Shown piece after piece: positions 56,286 through 63,776 of a stretch of DNA of 64,000 nt. The position numbers and the translations under genes are program-made. The stretch is taken from the IMG/VR virus record IMGVR_UViG_3300035670_000197, positions 1 to 64,000 of that record, one strand, 5' to 3'. The DNA comes from a virus. Position 1 is the stretch's first letter, and each line of letters starts with the position of its first letter. The notes beneath the pieces were generated by a model. It was not told the origin of the DNA, ran no database searches, and saw only the letters and a list, made by a program, of their open reading frames with translations.

Positions 56286-56807
56286 ATGAAGGCCGTAACA
56301 ACCGCTATTGCATTCGGAATCGTATCACTGCTGGCATTCACGAATCCAGCTTTTGCAGACGGAATTTCGTCAGCACCTACCCCCAGTTCACTACAAGATT
56401 TCAAACCTCGGGTTATCTACGGCTACTCCCACCCCGACATGCAAGGATGGAAGAGAAGTCAGTACCGAGGAAAGTTTTATTATAAAAGTCAAGAGCGTTG
56501 GAGGAAGTGCATCCAGTTCCGAGAATCAAGACACCACTATGGTGCAGCGAATAGTCGCTCGACAGCACGAGGTGCGTATCAGTTCCTTGACTCAAAGTGG
56601 AGACAACCTCTCACTCACATGATTTATCCAGAGCTTCGAAGGATGCATGGTCAAGATGTCGCGAAGTCAATGCAGAAGACTCTCCAGCAGAACCCCATCC
56701 ACAAGTGGTCACGAGAAATTCAGGACATGGCCTTCTTCACCGTTCTCAATTATGAAGACATGTGGTCAGGTAAGAAGCACTGGTACCTCTACAACAGTTC
56801 TTGCTAA
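56286..56807 (+). CDS. Secreted lysozyme/transglycosylase-like protein
   Basis: A 173-residue protein. ATG 56286 follows AAGGAGGA; an earlier in-frame ATG lacks a site. Residues 1-24 are a signal peptide (Lys, hydrophobic core, Pro-Ala-Phe-Ala). The mature part has Cys-Ile-Gln-Phe-Arg-Glu-Ser-Arg, where Glu is the probable catalytic acid, then Ser-Thr-Ala-Arg-Gly-Ala-Tyr-Gln-Phe-Leu, as in resuscitation-promoting-factor and transglycosylase folds. A signal peptide would let it reach the wall without the holin. Two late Cys residues may form a disulfide. Confidence 0.75.
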   Translation: MKAVTTAIAFGIVSLLAFTNPAFADGISSAPTPSSLQDFKPRVIYGYSHPDMQGWKRSQYRGKFYYKSQERWRKCIQFRESRHHYGAANSRSTARGAYQFLDSKWRQPLTHMIYPELRRMHGQDVAKSMQKTLQQNPIHKWSREIQDMAFFTVLNYEDMWSGKKHWYLYNSSC

Positions 56808-56846
56808 CATCTGGTCTTTTCTACAGCAAGGTGTTAGGTTTTATCC

Positions 56847-57158
56847 ATGGACGAAACAGAGTATGAAGTAGTCACTCTCGTTGGTGGTATGAACCTCGCG
56901 GTTCACCCAAAAACTAAGTGTGCTGGTGAATGGTGTTGCATTCACAACCCCTCCAACCACCACATGAGGGAGTGGACGCAGTGGTGGCGTGGTGACCGTA
57001 AGTTGATGGAGCGTGTCTGTCCCCACGGCGTTGGTCACCCAGACCCAGACGACCCACAAAGTAAAGGTTATGGAGCGGTTCATGGGTGCGATGGGTGTTG
57101 TATACCCCCAGAAGGGTTTGAACAAGACATAATTGAATTAACAACCGATTACACCTAA
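56847..57158 (+). CDS. Small Cys/His/Trp-rich phage protein
   Basis: A 103-residue protein. Cys-Ala-Gly-Glu-Trp-Cys-Cys-Ile-His near residue 28, then Trp-Trp-Arg-Gly-Asp-Arg and Val-Cys-Pro-His-Gly-Val-Gly-His-Pro-Asp-Pro-Asp-Asp and Cys-Asp-Gly-Cys-Cys. This set of words occurs in many actinophage proteins of unknown role. The many Cys/His suggest metal binding. Confidence 0.75.
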   Translation: MDETEYEVVTLVGGMNLAVHPKTKCAGEWCCIHNPSNHHMREWTQWWRGDRKLMERVCPHGVGHPDPDDPQSKGYGAVHGCDGCCIPPEGFEQDIIELTTDYT

Positions 57159-57167
57159 GGACTCAAG

Positions 57168-57755
57168 ATGGACTTCGTAGAAGAAATAATTGACAAGCTT
57201 TCTCGTCAAATGATGCTTGATAACGGATACAACGAAACAGACAACCCCACCGAGTGGGACCTAGATATAAAAGACAGCCAGCATTCAATCGTGCGCGAGA
57301 TGGTTGGGTTTGTTGTTACCAACACCATCGAGGCAATCCAGTGTCTGCAACCAGAGGATGGAGAATCTGACGAGGCGTCAGAAGAGACTTCCGAACAAGA
57401 TATTGATGAAGCGGTTCGAATCGAAATTGACCGCTACGGCAAGCGTTTGATGGAAATGCAGGATGGTGCAGTTCGTCAGCACGCAAACTTTTTTATCTTT
57501 TTAGATGCAGGCGCAGGCAATCCCCACTATGTTTCAGATGTACGAAAGTTCCTCGATGCTGTAGACCGTTTGGGCATCCCAGACGACACAGAAATCGAAG
57601 GCTCTTTGTATTTGAATTTTGATTACGACAGTACGCAAATCGAAAAAATTGAATGTGGGGAGTGCGGACAAGATGACGTCATCGTTACTGCTCACAAGTG
57701 CGACGGTCGTTGGTTAGAGCGTTATCGAAAGTCCAAAGAGCAACAGGAGACGTAA
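57168..57755 (+). CDS. Protein of unknown function with zinc-ribbon end
   Basis: A 195-residue acidic protein from ATG 57168 behind AAGGACTC. The N-terminal 120 residues are helical, and Glu-Cys-Gly-Glu-Cys-Gly near residue 165 with a later Cys makes a half or full zinc ribbon. Overlaps the DUF4406 gene (TAATG). No family recognised. Confidence 0.6.
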   Translation: MDFVEEIIDKLSRQMMLDNGYNETDNPTEWDLDIKDSQHSIVREMVGFVVTNTIEAIQCLQPEDGESDEASEETSEQDIDEAVRIEIDRYGKRLMEMQDGAVRQHANFFIFLDAGAGNPHYVSDVRKFLDAVDRLGIPDDTEIEGSLYLNFDYDSTQIEKIECGECGQDDVIVTAHKCDGRWLERYRKSKEQQET

Positions 57756-58111
57756 TGATTTATATCTCTGGTCCAATGACTGGATACCCAGACTGGAACT
57801 ACCCAGCTTTTAATGAAGCAGCAGAGTTTCTCAAAAGCAAAGGGTACGAGGTATTTAACCCCGCAGAGATTTTTGAAGGTAGAACTGACCTTCCTCGTCA
57901 TGTTTACATGAAGGAAGACATCAAAGCACTTCTTGAGTGCGACACCGTTATGTTGCTTAAAGGGTGGGAGGAATCTCAAGGCGCTTTGCTTGAGGTAGAC
58001 ATCGCTTTCGAAATTGGTCTACCAGTTCTTGAACTAGATTTGACGGCAGTTGGCGACCAAAAAGTGAAGGTGGTTGAAAATGTGCGACGACGTAGCGGTT
58101 CGATGGTCTGA
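57755..58111 (+). CDS. DUF4406-like protein
   Basis: A 118-residue protein beginning Met-Ile-Tyr-Ile-Ser-Gly-Pro-Met-Thr-Gly with Asn-Tyr-Pro-Ala-Phe-Asn and Asn-Pro-Ala-Glu; later Cys-Asp-Thr-Val-Met-Leu-Leu-Lys-Gly-Trp-Glu-Glu-Ser and Gly-Ala. This is the DUF4406 pattern, related to nucleoside 2-deoxyribosyltransferases. It may act on nucleotides, which would suit its place near nrdJ. The start overlaps the upstream stop and follows AGGAGA. Confidence 0.8.
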   Translation: MIYISGPMTGYPDWNYPAFNEAAEFLKSKGYEVFNPAEIFEGRTDLPRHVYMKEDIKALLECDTVMLLKGWEESQGALLEVDIAFEIGLPVLELDLTAVGDQKVKVVENVRRRSGSMV

Positions 58112-58310
58112 GTTTGAGGCAACTAGACGCAATATTCAGGACGAAGAACGAAACAATATCTGCCGAGCTATTGACAGCTACATTGAGCAGTGCAAGGCTA
58201 ACCCCTCAGTAAACAATTACTTTTTGGCTGGTTTAGAAGTGGCCCTAGACATCGCCAGCGATGTGGATAGGCATACCCCTCCCCGTTTGAACCAGCCCAC
58301 GCTTTTCTAG
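58080..58310 (+). CDS. Small helical protein
   Basis: A 76-residue protein from ATG 58080, six bases after GGTGG and inside the end of the DUF4406-like gene. Helical (Ile-Cys-Arg-Ala-Ile-Asp-Ser-Tyr-Ile-Glu), with no recognised family. Confidence 0.5.
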   Translation: MCDDVAVRWSEFEATRRNIQDEERNNICRAIDSYIEQCKANPSVNNYFLAGLEVALDIASDVDRHTPPRLNQPTLF

Positions 58311-58330
58311 AAACTTAGGGGCTGTAGTAC

Positions 58331-58351
58331 GCTCAGACCACTGAGCTTTTT
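58331..58351 (+). terminator. Small hairpin terminator before nrdJ
   Basis: GCTCAG (58331-58336), ACCA, CTGAGC (58341-58346), TTTTT. Short stem, but the T-run fits a terminator. Confidence 0.6.
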
Positions 58352-58384
58352 ACGGCTTGACGACTACTACAAACGGAGTGAACT

Positions 58385-60430
58385 GTGGCTATTTCTTTTT
58401 CTTTTCGCATCTCTGAAGACTTTGTTTCTTCATACAAAGATAAGCAAGCACCGTTTGGTTATCGAGATGCGGGAGGAAACTCCGTTGGGGAAATTACTTT
58501 TCTTCGCACTTACTCACGACTAAAGGAAGATGGCACCAAAGAGACTTGGGTAGATGTTTGCGAGCGCGTTATCAATGGCATGTACTCACTTCAGAAGGAC
58601 CACTGCAAAACAAGTCGTCTTCCGTGGAACGACGCAAAGGCTCAGTCGTCAGCTAAAGAAGCATTTGACCGTCTCTTTAATTTGAAGTGGACACCACCTG
58701 GGCGTGGTCTTTGGGTTATGGGAACTTCAATCGTTAACGAGCAGCGCAACTCTGCTGCTTTGCAAAACTGTGCATTTGTTTCTACATCAGAGATGAATAA
58801 GAACAACCCAGCTAAGCCATTTGGTTTTCTCATGGAAGCATCAATGCTTGGCGTTGGTGTTGGTTTTGACGACAAGGGCGCAGACAAAGATTTCACTATT
58901 TATAAGCCACAAGGGGAAGAACATGTCACGATTCCCGACACTCGTGAAGGATGGGTTGAATCAACTTGTCTTCTCATCAACTCTTATCTCAAAGAAAGTC
59001 AGAAGGCTCCTATCTTCGACTACTCAGAGATTCGTCCACTTGGTGCTCCCATCAAGACCTTTGGTGGAACAGCAGCAGGACCAGACCCGCTCATCAAACT
59101 TCACGACTACATTCGTAAACTATTTTCCAAGCGTGCAGGCAAGAAGCTCACTCGCGTTGACATCGCAGATATCGGCAACCTCATCGGAGTCTGTGTCGTA
59201 TCGGGTAACGTCCGCCGTTCCGCAGAACTTCTCATTGGTCGCATTGACGACGACGAGTTCCTCAATCTCAAGAATAAGGACAAGTTCCCCGAACGTAATT
59301 CTTACGACCCAGATGCACCCGGTTGGGGATGGATGTCAAACAACTCTGTCGAAGTCTCTGTTGGACAAGACCTATCACCAATTGTCGAAGGCATCTCACG
59401 CAATGGTGAACCTGGTGTTATTTGGCTCGATGTGTCTCGCAAATATGGTCGTCTCGCGGATGGACAAAACGACAAGGACTGGCGAGTAGCTGGCTACAAC
59501 CCTTGCGCTGAACAGTCGCTTGAGTCATATGAAATGTGCACTCTTGTCGAGACTTACCTCAACCGCCACGACTCACTTGAGGATTACAAGCGCACACTGA
59601 AGTTCGCGTATCTTTACGCAAAGACCGTCACTCTTCTCCCAACCCACTGGGAAGAGACAAACGCAATCATGCAGCGTAACCGTCGCATTGGTACATCAAT
59701 GTCAGGTGTTGCAAACTTCGCAGACCGAAAGGGTCTCCCAGTTCTTCGTAACTGGATGGACGAAGGCTATGAGAATGTAAAGAGGTACGATACGGTCTAC
59801 TCAGAGTGGCTTGGAGTTCGTGAGTCAATTAAGACCACAACCGTTAAGCCTTCTGGCACCGTCTCCATCCTCGCAGGAGAGTCACCCGGAGTTCACTGGA
59901 CACCAGGTGGTAAGTACTTCCTTCGCACTATTCGTTTCTCAAACACTGACCCGATGCTTCCACTTTTCAAGATGGCGAACTACAAGATTGAAAAGGCAAG
60001 CGAGTCACCAGACACAACTTCTGTTGTCTACTTCCCAATAAAGTCAGATGCAGAGCGTGCAGAGCGAGACGTTTCTATCTACGAGAAGATGTCACTCGCA
60101 GCAGTTGCTCAGCGTTATTGGTCTGACAACTCTGTCTCTGTAACTATCTCTTTTGACCCAGAAACAGAGTCAAAGGATATTGGCACAGTTCTTCACATGT
60201 ACGACGGTCAGCTCAAGACTGTCTCATTCCTTCCGTCAGGCAATCACACATACCCACAGATGCCTTACACACAAATCACGGAGAAGGAATACGAGAAATA
60301 CACGATGAAGCTCTTCCCAATTGACTTCTCTGGGGTTTATGCTGGTATGGCAGCCGATGCTATTGGCGAGGCATACTGCACCACAGATGCATGTGAGATT
60401 AAGTTCGTCAAGGAAAACACGAAGGAATAA
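58385..60430 (+). CDS. nrdJ: Class II (B12-dependent) ribonucleoside-triphosphate reductase, monomeric
   Basis: A 681-residue protein from GTG 58385 behind CGGAGTG. It makes deoxyribonucleotides with adenosylcobalamin as radical source. Features of the monomeric type: Asn-Pro-Cys-Ala-Glu-Gln (Cys374 as thiyl-radical site, Glu376), an Asn-Cys-Ala-Phe word near residue 125, Gly-Ser/Thr-Ser-Val loops, and a C-terminal Cys-Thr-Thr-Asp-Ala-Cys (Cys665, Cys670) redox pair. Length is close to the Lactobacillus-type enzyme (about 740), slightly short. A redoxin gene (nrdH-like) lies 3.3 kb downstream. No B12 riboswitch is visible in the 74-nt leader. Confidence 0.9.
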   Translation: MAISFSFRISEDFVSSYKDKQAPFGYRDAGGNSVGEITFLRTYSRLKEDGTKETWVDVCERVINGMYSLQKDHCKTSRLPWNDAKAQSSAKEAFDRLFNLKWTPPGRGLWVMGTSIVNEQRNSAALQNCAFVSTSEMNKNNPAKPFGFLMEASMLGVGVGFDDKGADKDFTIYKPQGEEHVTIPDTREGWVESTCLLINSYLKESQKAPIFDYSEIRPLGAPIKTFGGTAAGPDPLIKLHDYIRKLFSKRAGKKLTRVDIADIGNLIGVCVVSGNVRRSAELLIGRIDDDEFLNLKNKDKFPERNSYDPDAPGWGWMSNNSVEVSVGQDLSPIVEGISRNGEPGVIWLDVSRKYGRLADGQNDKDWRVAGYNPCAEQSLESYEMCTLVETYLNRHDSLEDYKRTLKFAYLYAKTVTLLPTHWEETNAIMQRNRRIGTSMSGVANFADRKGLPVLRNWMDEGYENVKRYDTVYSEWLGVRESIKTTTVKPSGTVSILAGESPGVHWTPGGKYFLRTIRFSNTDPMLPLFKMANYKIEKASESPDTTSVVYFPIKSDAERAERDVSIYEKMSLAAVAQRYWSDNSVSVTISFDPETESKDIGTVLHMYDGQLKTVSFLPSGNHTYPQMPYTQITEKEYEKYTMKLFPIDFSGVYAGMAADAIGEAYCTTDACEIKFVKENTKE

Positions 60431-60432
60431 CT

Positions 60433-60876
60433 TTGGACCTCAACGAGCACCACCTACCAGAAGACGCTGGAGAGTATGCGGAGGGATTGTCCAAGATTAT
60501 GGACAGAATTCCAGACGGCTGGGGTCGATGGATTTCGCATGGTAAGGGTTGGTACAAAATCATCTGTGAAACAGACGAGATGCTTTCGTACATTGACCCT
60601 GATTACGAAATTCATCAGGTCAAGGAAAAGTTTGGAACTCTTCGTTTCTACTACCAATCTAATACTTACTCATACGACAGCATCCAAGTAAAGGTTATGG
60701 ATGCATTAGTTGGAAGAGCAGAACAGCGTTCATCCATGACCTGTGAGAGCTGCGGAGCTTGGCAAGGAATGGAAGACACAGTAAAACTGCAAACAAGCAG
60801 GTACTACGTCAGAACTTTGTGCTCAACATGCGCTATTGCAAATGGGTACACCCCCACCGAAGACCCCGAGGATTAA
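60433..60876 (+). CDS. Zinc-ribbon protein
   Basis: A 147-residue protein from TTG 60433 behind AAGGA, three bases after nrdJ. Residues about 53-75 contain Gln-Val-Lys-Glu-Lys-Phe-Gly-Thr-Leu-Arg-Phe-Tyr-Tyr, a word typical of a widespread small bacterial/phage family, followed by Cys-Glu-Ser-Cys-Gly and Cys-Ser-Thr-Cys. Function unknown. Likely cotranscribed with nrdJ. Confidence 0.7.
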   Translation: MDLNEHHLPEDAGEYAEGLSKIMDRIPDGWGRWISHGKGWYKIICETDEMLSYIDPDYEIHQVKEKFGTLRFYYQSNTYSYDSIQVKVMDALVGRAEQRSSMTCESCGAWQGMEDTVKLQTSRYYVRTLCSTCAIANGYTPTEDPED

Positions 60877-60904
60877 CTACTTTTAGATGGTCTAAACTCT
60901 GGCA

Positions 60905-61768
60905 ATGACCAGATATCCAGTAAAGAAAGTCGTTCTCCCCTCAGACATGAAGGGTTTGACGAACGGAAAACTTCCGTCTTCCCTTTTAAAAGCAATTGGG
61001 CCATACGGGAAGATGCATCACCTAGCTTCCGATGCTTGGGAAGCCCTACGCGCTCGCGCTAAGCAAGACGGTATCGAACTTGTACATGTTGGCGACTATC
61101 GCTCATACGAGTCCCAACTTGCGATGTTCATGGACCGCTATGTCAAGGGAGATTCTGGCGACCCCCGACGCATCACAAGAACTTTCCAAGGTCAGCGTTG
61201 GATGCTCAAGAAGGGCAAAGCGCCAAGTGCCTCGCCCGGTACATCTAACCACGGGTGGGGTTTGGCGATTGACGCAGCTCTAAAAGTAAATGGAAAAGTT
61301 GTTTCTATCACCAGCCATCCAAAAGGCAGAACTTCTCACAAGTCTGGCGTTGACTGGTTGATGCAACATGCAGATACTTTTGGCTTCTCTTGGGAAGTCG
61401 AGTCAGGTTCTCAAGCAGAAGCGTGGCATATTCGTTATTACGCAGGGGACAATGTTCCTCAAGCAGTTCGTGACTACATTTTTGGTACAGCCCCAACACC
61501 ACCGAAACCAGCTGAAACACCAGTAAGCGAAGACCACCCAGCACCACCAAAAATTATTGTGAAGAAGCCTTTCCCAGGAGAAATCCGTCGCGGCTCGAAG
61601 AACAAGAGGGCGGTCAAAGAAATACAAACTCGACTTGGTATTAAAGTGGATGGTGACTTCGGTCCAAAGACAGAAGCGGCTGTTCGCGCTTTCCAAAAGC
61701 AAAACCCATCTTGCGGGCGACCAGACGGTGTAGTTGGACCCCGAACTTGGAAGGCGATGTTTGGATGA
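60905..61768 (+). CDS. M15-type D-Ala-D-Ala carboxypeptidase/L-Ala-D-Glu peptidase endolysin
   Basis: A 287-residue protein. Residues about 50-190 are a VanY/M15 domain: Tyr-Arg-Ser-Tyr, Ser-Asn-His-Gly-Trp-Gly-Leu-Ala-Ile-Asp (zinc ligands His and Asp) and Glu-Ala-Trp-His (catalytic Glu and third ligand His). A Pro-rich linker joins a PG_binding_1 domain (Val-Lys-Glu-Ile-Gln-Thr-Arg-Leu, Gly-Asp-Phe-Gly-Pro-Lys-Thr). It would cleave the peptide stems. The stop overlaps the GNAT gene. Confidence 0.85.
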   Translation: MTRYPVKKVVLPSDMKGLTNGKLPSSLLKAIGPYGKMHHLASDAWEALRARAKQDGIELVHVGDYRSYESQLAMFMDRYVKGDSGDPRRITRTFQGQRWMLKKGKAPSASPGTSNHGWGLAIDAALKVNGKVVSITSHPKGRTSHKSGVDWLMQHADTFGFSWEVESGSQAEAWHIRYYAGDNVPQAVRDYIFGTAPTPPKPAETPVSEDHPAPPKIIVKKPFPGEIRRGSKNKRAVKEIQTRLGIKVDGDFGPKTEAAVRAFQKQNPSCGRPDGVVGPRTWKAMFG

Positions 61769-62265
61769 GATTCAAGGACTTCGGTTGTGAGTCTCCCTTT
61801 GTAAAGATTTACAAGGATGACATTTCTATTAGAACCACGACCTATGACGACCTTGAGCCAATCTCAAAACTTCGTTCTGAAAACAAAGACCACCTTTCCC
61901 CGTGGACCTCTTTTCCAGATGTTCCCTCCGACTCTGAAGAAGGTTATGCGTTTACTATCCGTTACAAGGATGAGATAGTTGGTGAAGTTGTTTTGTGGTA
62001 TTTCACCTATAAGAGCTGCTTTATCAGTTACTGGGTAGATAAAAACCACTGCAATCAAGGAATCGGAACAACTGCCGTTTCTATGGCGACTCTTTATGCT
62101 TTAGACAACTATGACGTAGATTCAGTAAAAGCGTCTATACAACCAAGCAATTTAGTAAGTATTCGACTAGCAGAGAAGCTCGGCTTTAAAAGCCTCGGAG
62201 TTTCGGACTACTTGCGAGTGCAGGACGGCTACGAGAAGCACGACCTCTACGCTTTTGAGAGGTAA
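61765..62265 (+). CDS. GNAT-family acetyltransferase (RimJ/RimL-like)
   Basis: A 166-residue protein. ATG 61765 overlaps the upstream TGA. Residues about 20-60 and the later Val-Asp-Lys-Asn-His-Cys-Asn-Gln-Gly-Ile-Gly-Thr-Thr-Ala (acetyl-CoA loop Q/G-x-G-x-G/T) and Asn-Leu-Val-Ser-Ile-Arg-Leu-Ala-Glu-Lys-Leu-Gly-Phe are classic for RimJ/L-type enzymes that acetylate protein N-termini or small substrates. Target unknown. Confidence 0.85.
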   Translation: MRFKDFGCESPFVKIYKDDISIRTTTYDDLEPISKLRSENKDHLSPWTSFPDVPSDSEEGYAFTIRYKDEIVGEVVLWYFTYKSCFISYWVDKNHCNQGIGTTAVSMATLYALDNYDVDSVKASIQPSNLVSIRLAEKLGFKSLGVSDYLRVQDGYEKHDLYAFER

Positions 62266-62286
62266 CAACTCTTCCACTTAGTTTTA

Positions 62287-62312
62287 TTATGGAATTATCC
62301 CTTATTCCATAA
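62287..62312 (+). other. AT-rich perfect inverted repeat before the M23 gene
   Basis: TTATGGAAT (62287-62295), 8-nt loop, ATTCCATAA (62304-62312). No T-tract. It may be a weak hairpin or an operator. Confidence 0.5.
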
Positions 62313-62326
62313 AAGTTAGGAAGAAA

Positions 62327-63058
62327 TTGTCATTAGTTAGATGGCCCATAGATGGTGTCTATGGGAAGCATTTCAAAACCACATCCTCCTTCGGTTGGAG
62401 GATTCACCCCATCGAAAAAACAAAAAAGCACCACAATGGCGAGGACCTTTGGGCAGCTCCCAAAGAAGTCCTCATTAAGGCATTTGCTGATGGAAAAGTT
62501 CTCAAAGCAAAAAAGTCTGGTGCTCCAGGTGGAGGTTACGGTTGGTTCGTCCAGATTCGACACAAAATTGACGGACAGTATTACACCTCGTGTTACGCAC
62601 ACATGGTTGAAGGCTCTCTCGCTGTAAAAGAGGGACAGAATGTCACTGCTGGAACTGTCATCGGTTTGATGGGTTCCACTGGAGCGTCAACTGGAAAGCA
62701 CCTTCACTTTGAAATCTGGAAAGGCAAGACACACGGTTGGTCTGCTGACGGTTCTGGATTCGTAGACCCAGTTCTTTTTGTAGAGGGTCTCATCAAGAAA
62801 CAAACAGCAATTGCCAATGCTCCTCTGCCCACCCCCGCAGATGCGCCAGTTGCTCCTGCACCTGTTCACGGTCCTAAACCAGCAGCTCCTGCTAAGCCAG
62901 CAGCTCCTGCTAAGCCAAAGACTTACACAGTCAAACGAGGAGACACGCTGACCAAGATTGCAAAAGAGAACAAAACAACCGTTAAGGCACTCCAAGAACT
63001 AAACAAAATAAAGAATGCCAACCTCATCAGAGTTGGACAAGTCATTAAACTTGGCTAG
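62327..63058 (+). CDS. M23 endopeptidase with LysM domain
   Basis: A 243-residue protein from TTG 62327 after TTAGGA. Residues about 25-145 are a peptidase M23 domain: His-Asn-Gly-Glu-Asp-Leu (zinc ligands), Cys-Tyr-Ala-His-Met and His-Leu-His-Phe-Glu-Ile. An Ala/Pro/Lys-rich repeat linker (about 165-195) precedes a LysM domain (Tyr-Thr-Val-Lys-Arg-Gly-Asp-Thr-Leu). It would cut peptide crosslinks. Fifth wall-active enzyme in this window. Confidence 0.85.
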   Translation: MSLVRWPIDGVYGKHFKTTSSFGWRIHPIEKTKKHHNGEDLWAAPKEVLIKAFADGKVLKAKKSGAPGGGYGWFVQIRHKIDGQYYTSCYAHMVEGSLAVKEGQNVTAGTVIGLMGSTGASTGKHLHFEIWKGKTHGWSADGSGFVDPVLFVEGLIKKQTAIANAPLPTPADAPVAPAPVHGPKPAAPAKPAAPAKPKTYTVKRGDTLTKIAKENKTTVKALQELNKIKNANLIRVGQVIKLG

Positions 63059-63231
63059 TGCCTACTTACGAATATAAGTGCGATGAGGGGCACTTGTACA
63101 TCGAAGAGCGTCTCATGTCTGAGGACCAAAAGGTGTATGAGTGCCCCCAATGCTCTGCGCCACTAAAACGTATTTTTAGCCCTTCTGGTATAACATTTAA
63201 GGGCAGGGGCTTCTACTCAACAGGAGGATAG
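63058..63231 (+). CDS. FmdB-like zinc-ribbon protein
   Basis: A 57-residue protein from GTG 63058, overlapping the M23 stop by one base. Pro-Thr-Tyr-Glu-Tyr-Lys-Cys at the start, Cys-Pro-Gln-Cys-Ser-Ala-Pro-Leu-Lys-Arg near 29-38 and Lys-Gly-Arg-Gly-Phe-Tyr-Ser-Thr at the end match the FmdB/regulatory zinc-ribbon family. Function unknown. It is too short for a default ORF cut-off, so it is easy to miss. Confidence 0.8.
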   Translation: MPTYEYKCDEGHLYIEERLMSEDQKVYECPQCSAPLKRIFSPSGITFKGRGFYSTGG

Positions 63232-63233
63232 TG

Positions 63234-63566
63234 ATGGCTAACGAAGAGATTATCGACGCCGAGGTAGTCGAAGACGAAGGCGAACTTATTACTGAGATTT
63301 ATTATATGTTGTGCTACCACGTTCAAAGTAAGAGGTGGTACGCAGCCCCCCACATGATTCAGGTATTCACTCAAGGCGCTGGGGAAGTCCTCGAAGGAAA
63401 TGGGCTTTCAGGCAAGTGGAGGCCCCTCGAAGATGGTCTTGAAAAAGACATCGACTTTGACAACATTGAGCTAATCTCTGCTTTCCTACGGAAAGCGAAC
63501 AACTTAGATGGAACGAATCAAGAAAGCCCTCAGCAGATACTTGGACAGGAAGTTGATGCGGAATGA
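63234..63566 (+). CDS. Small acidic protein
   Basis: A 110-residue protein from ATG 63234, seven bases after AGGAGGA. Acidic start (Glu-Glu-Ile-Ile-Asp-Ala-Glu-Val-Val) and a central aromatic segment (Tyr-Tyr-Met-Leu-Cys-Tyr-His). No family recognised. Overlaps the next gene (ATGA). Confidence 0.6.
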   Translation: MANEEIIDAEVVEDEGELITEIYYMLCYHVQSKRWYAAPHMIQVFTQGAGEVLEGNGLSGKWRPLEDGLEKDIDFDNIELISAFLRKANNLDGTNQESPQQILGQEVDAE

Positions 63567-63712
63567 GTACTCCGTTAGATGGGCGTTCACTAACCCTTAC
63601 TCCCGTAGATTTTCCAGAGTGGAAGCACAAAGTCTTAAAGTTCGTCGCCTCCCTATTGCTGATTAAAAGAGCAAATTACATCCTTGTAATTCATTCACTT
63701 GAGAAAAACTAA
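63563..63712 (+). CDS. Small protein of unknown function
   Basis: A 49-residue frame with ATG 63563 in an ATGA overlap. It has a hydrophobic stretch near residues 25-34 and a mixed rest. No strong site upstream other than coupling, so the call is weak. Confidence 0.4.
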   Translation: MSTPLDGRSLTLTPVDFPEWKHKVLKFVASLLLIKRANYILVIHSLEKN

Positions 63713-63723
63713 TTGATGTTTGC

Positions 63724-63751
63724 TTGACTTTCTATCTTTTTGTCATAGAGT
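63724..63751 (+). promoter_or_regulatory. Promoter TTGACT-N16-TAGAGT before nrdH-like gene
   Basis: Reasonable boxes in the only gap between the small genes and the redoxin gene; no spacer motif. Confidence 0.5.
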
Positions 63752-63776
63752 TTTATTAATGACAAAAGGAGAATGA

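Noticed and set aside
58311-58384. Cobalamin riboswitch before nrdJ
   Set aside because: The gap is only 74 nt and filled by a small terminator; no B12-box-like sequence was seen.
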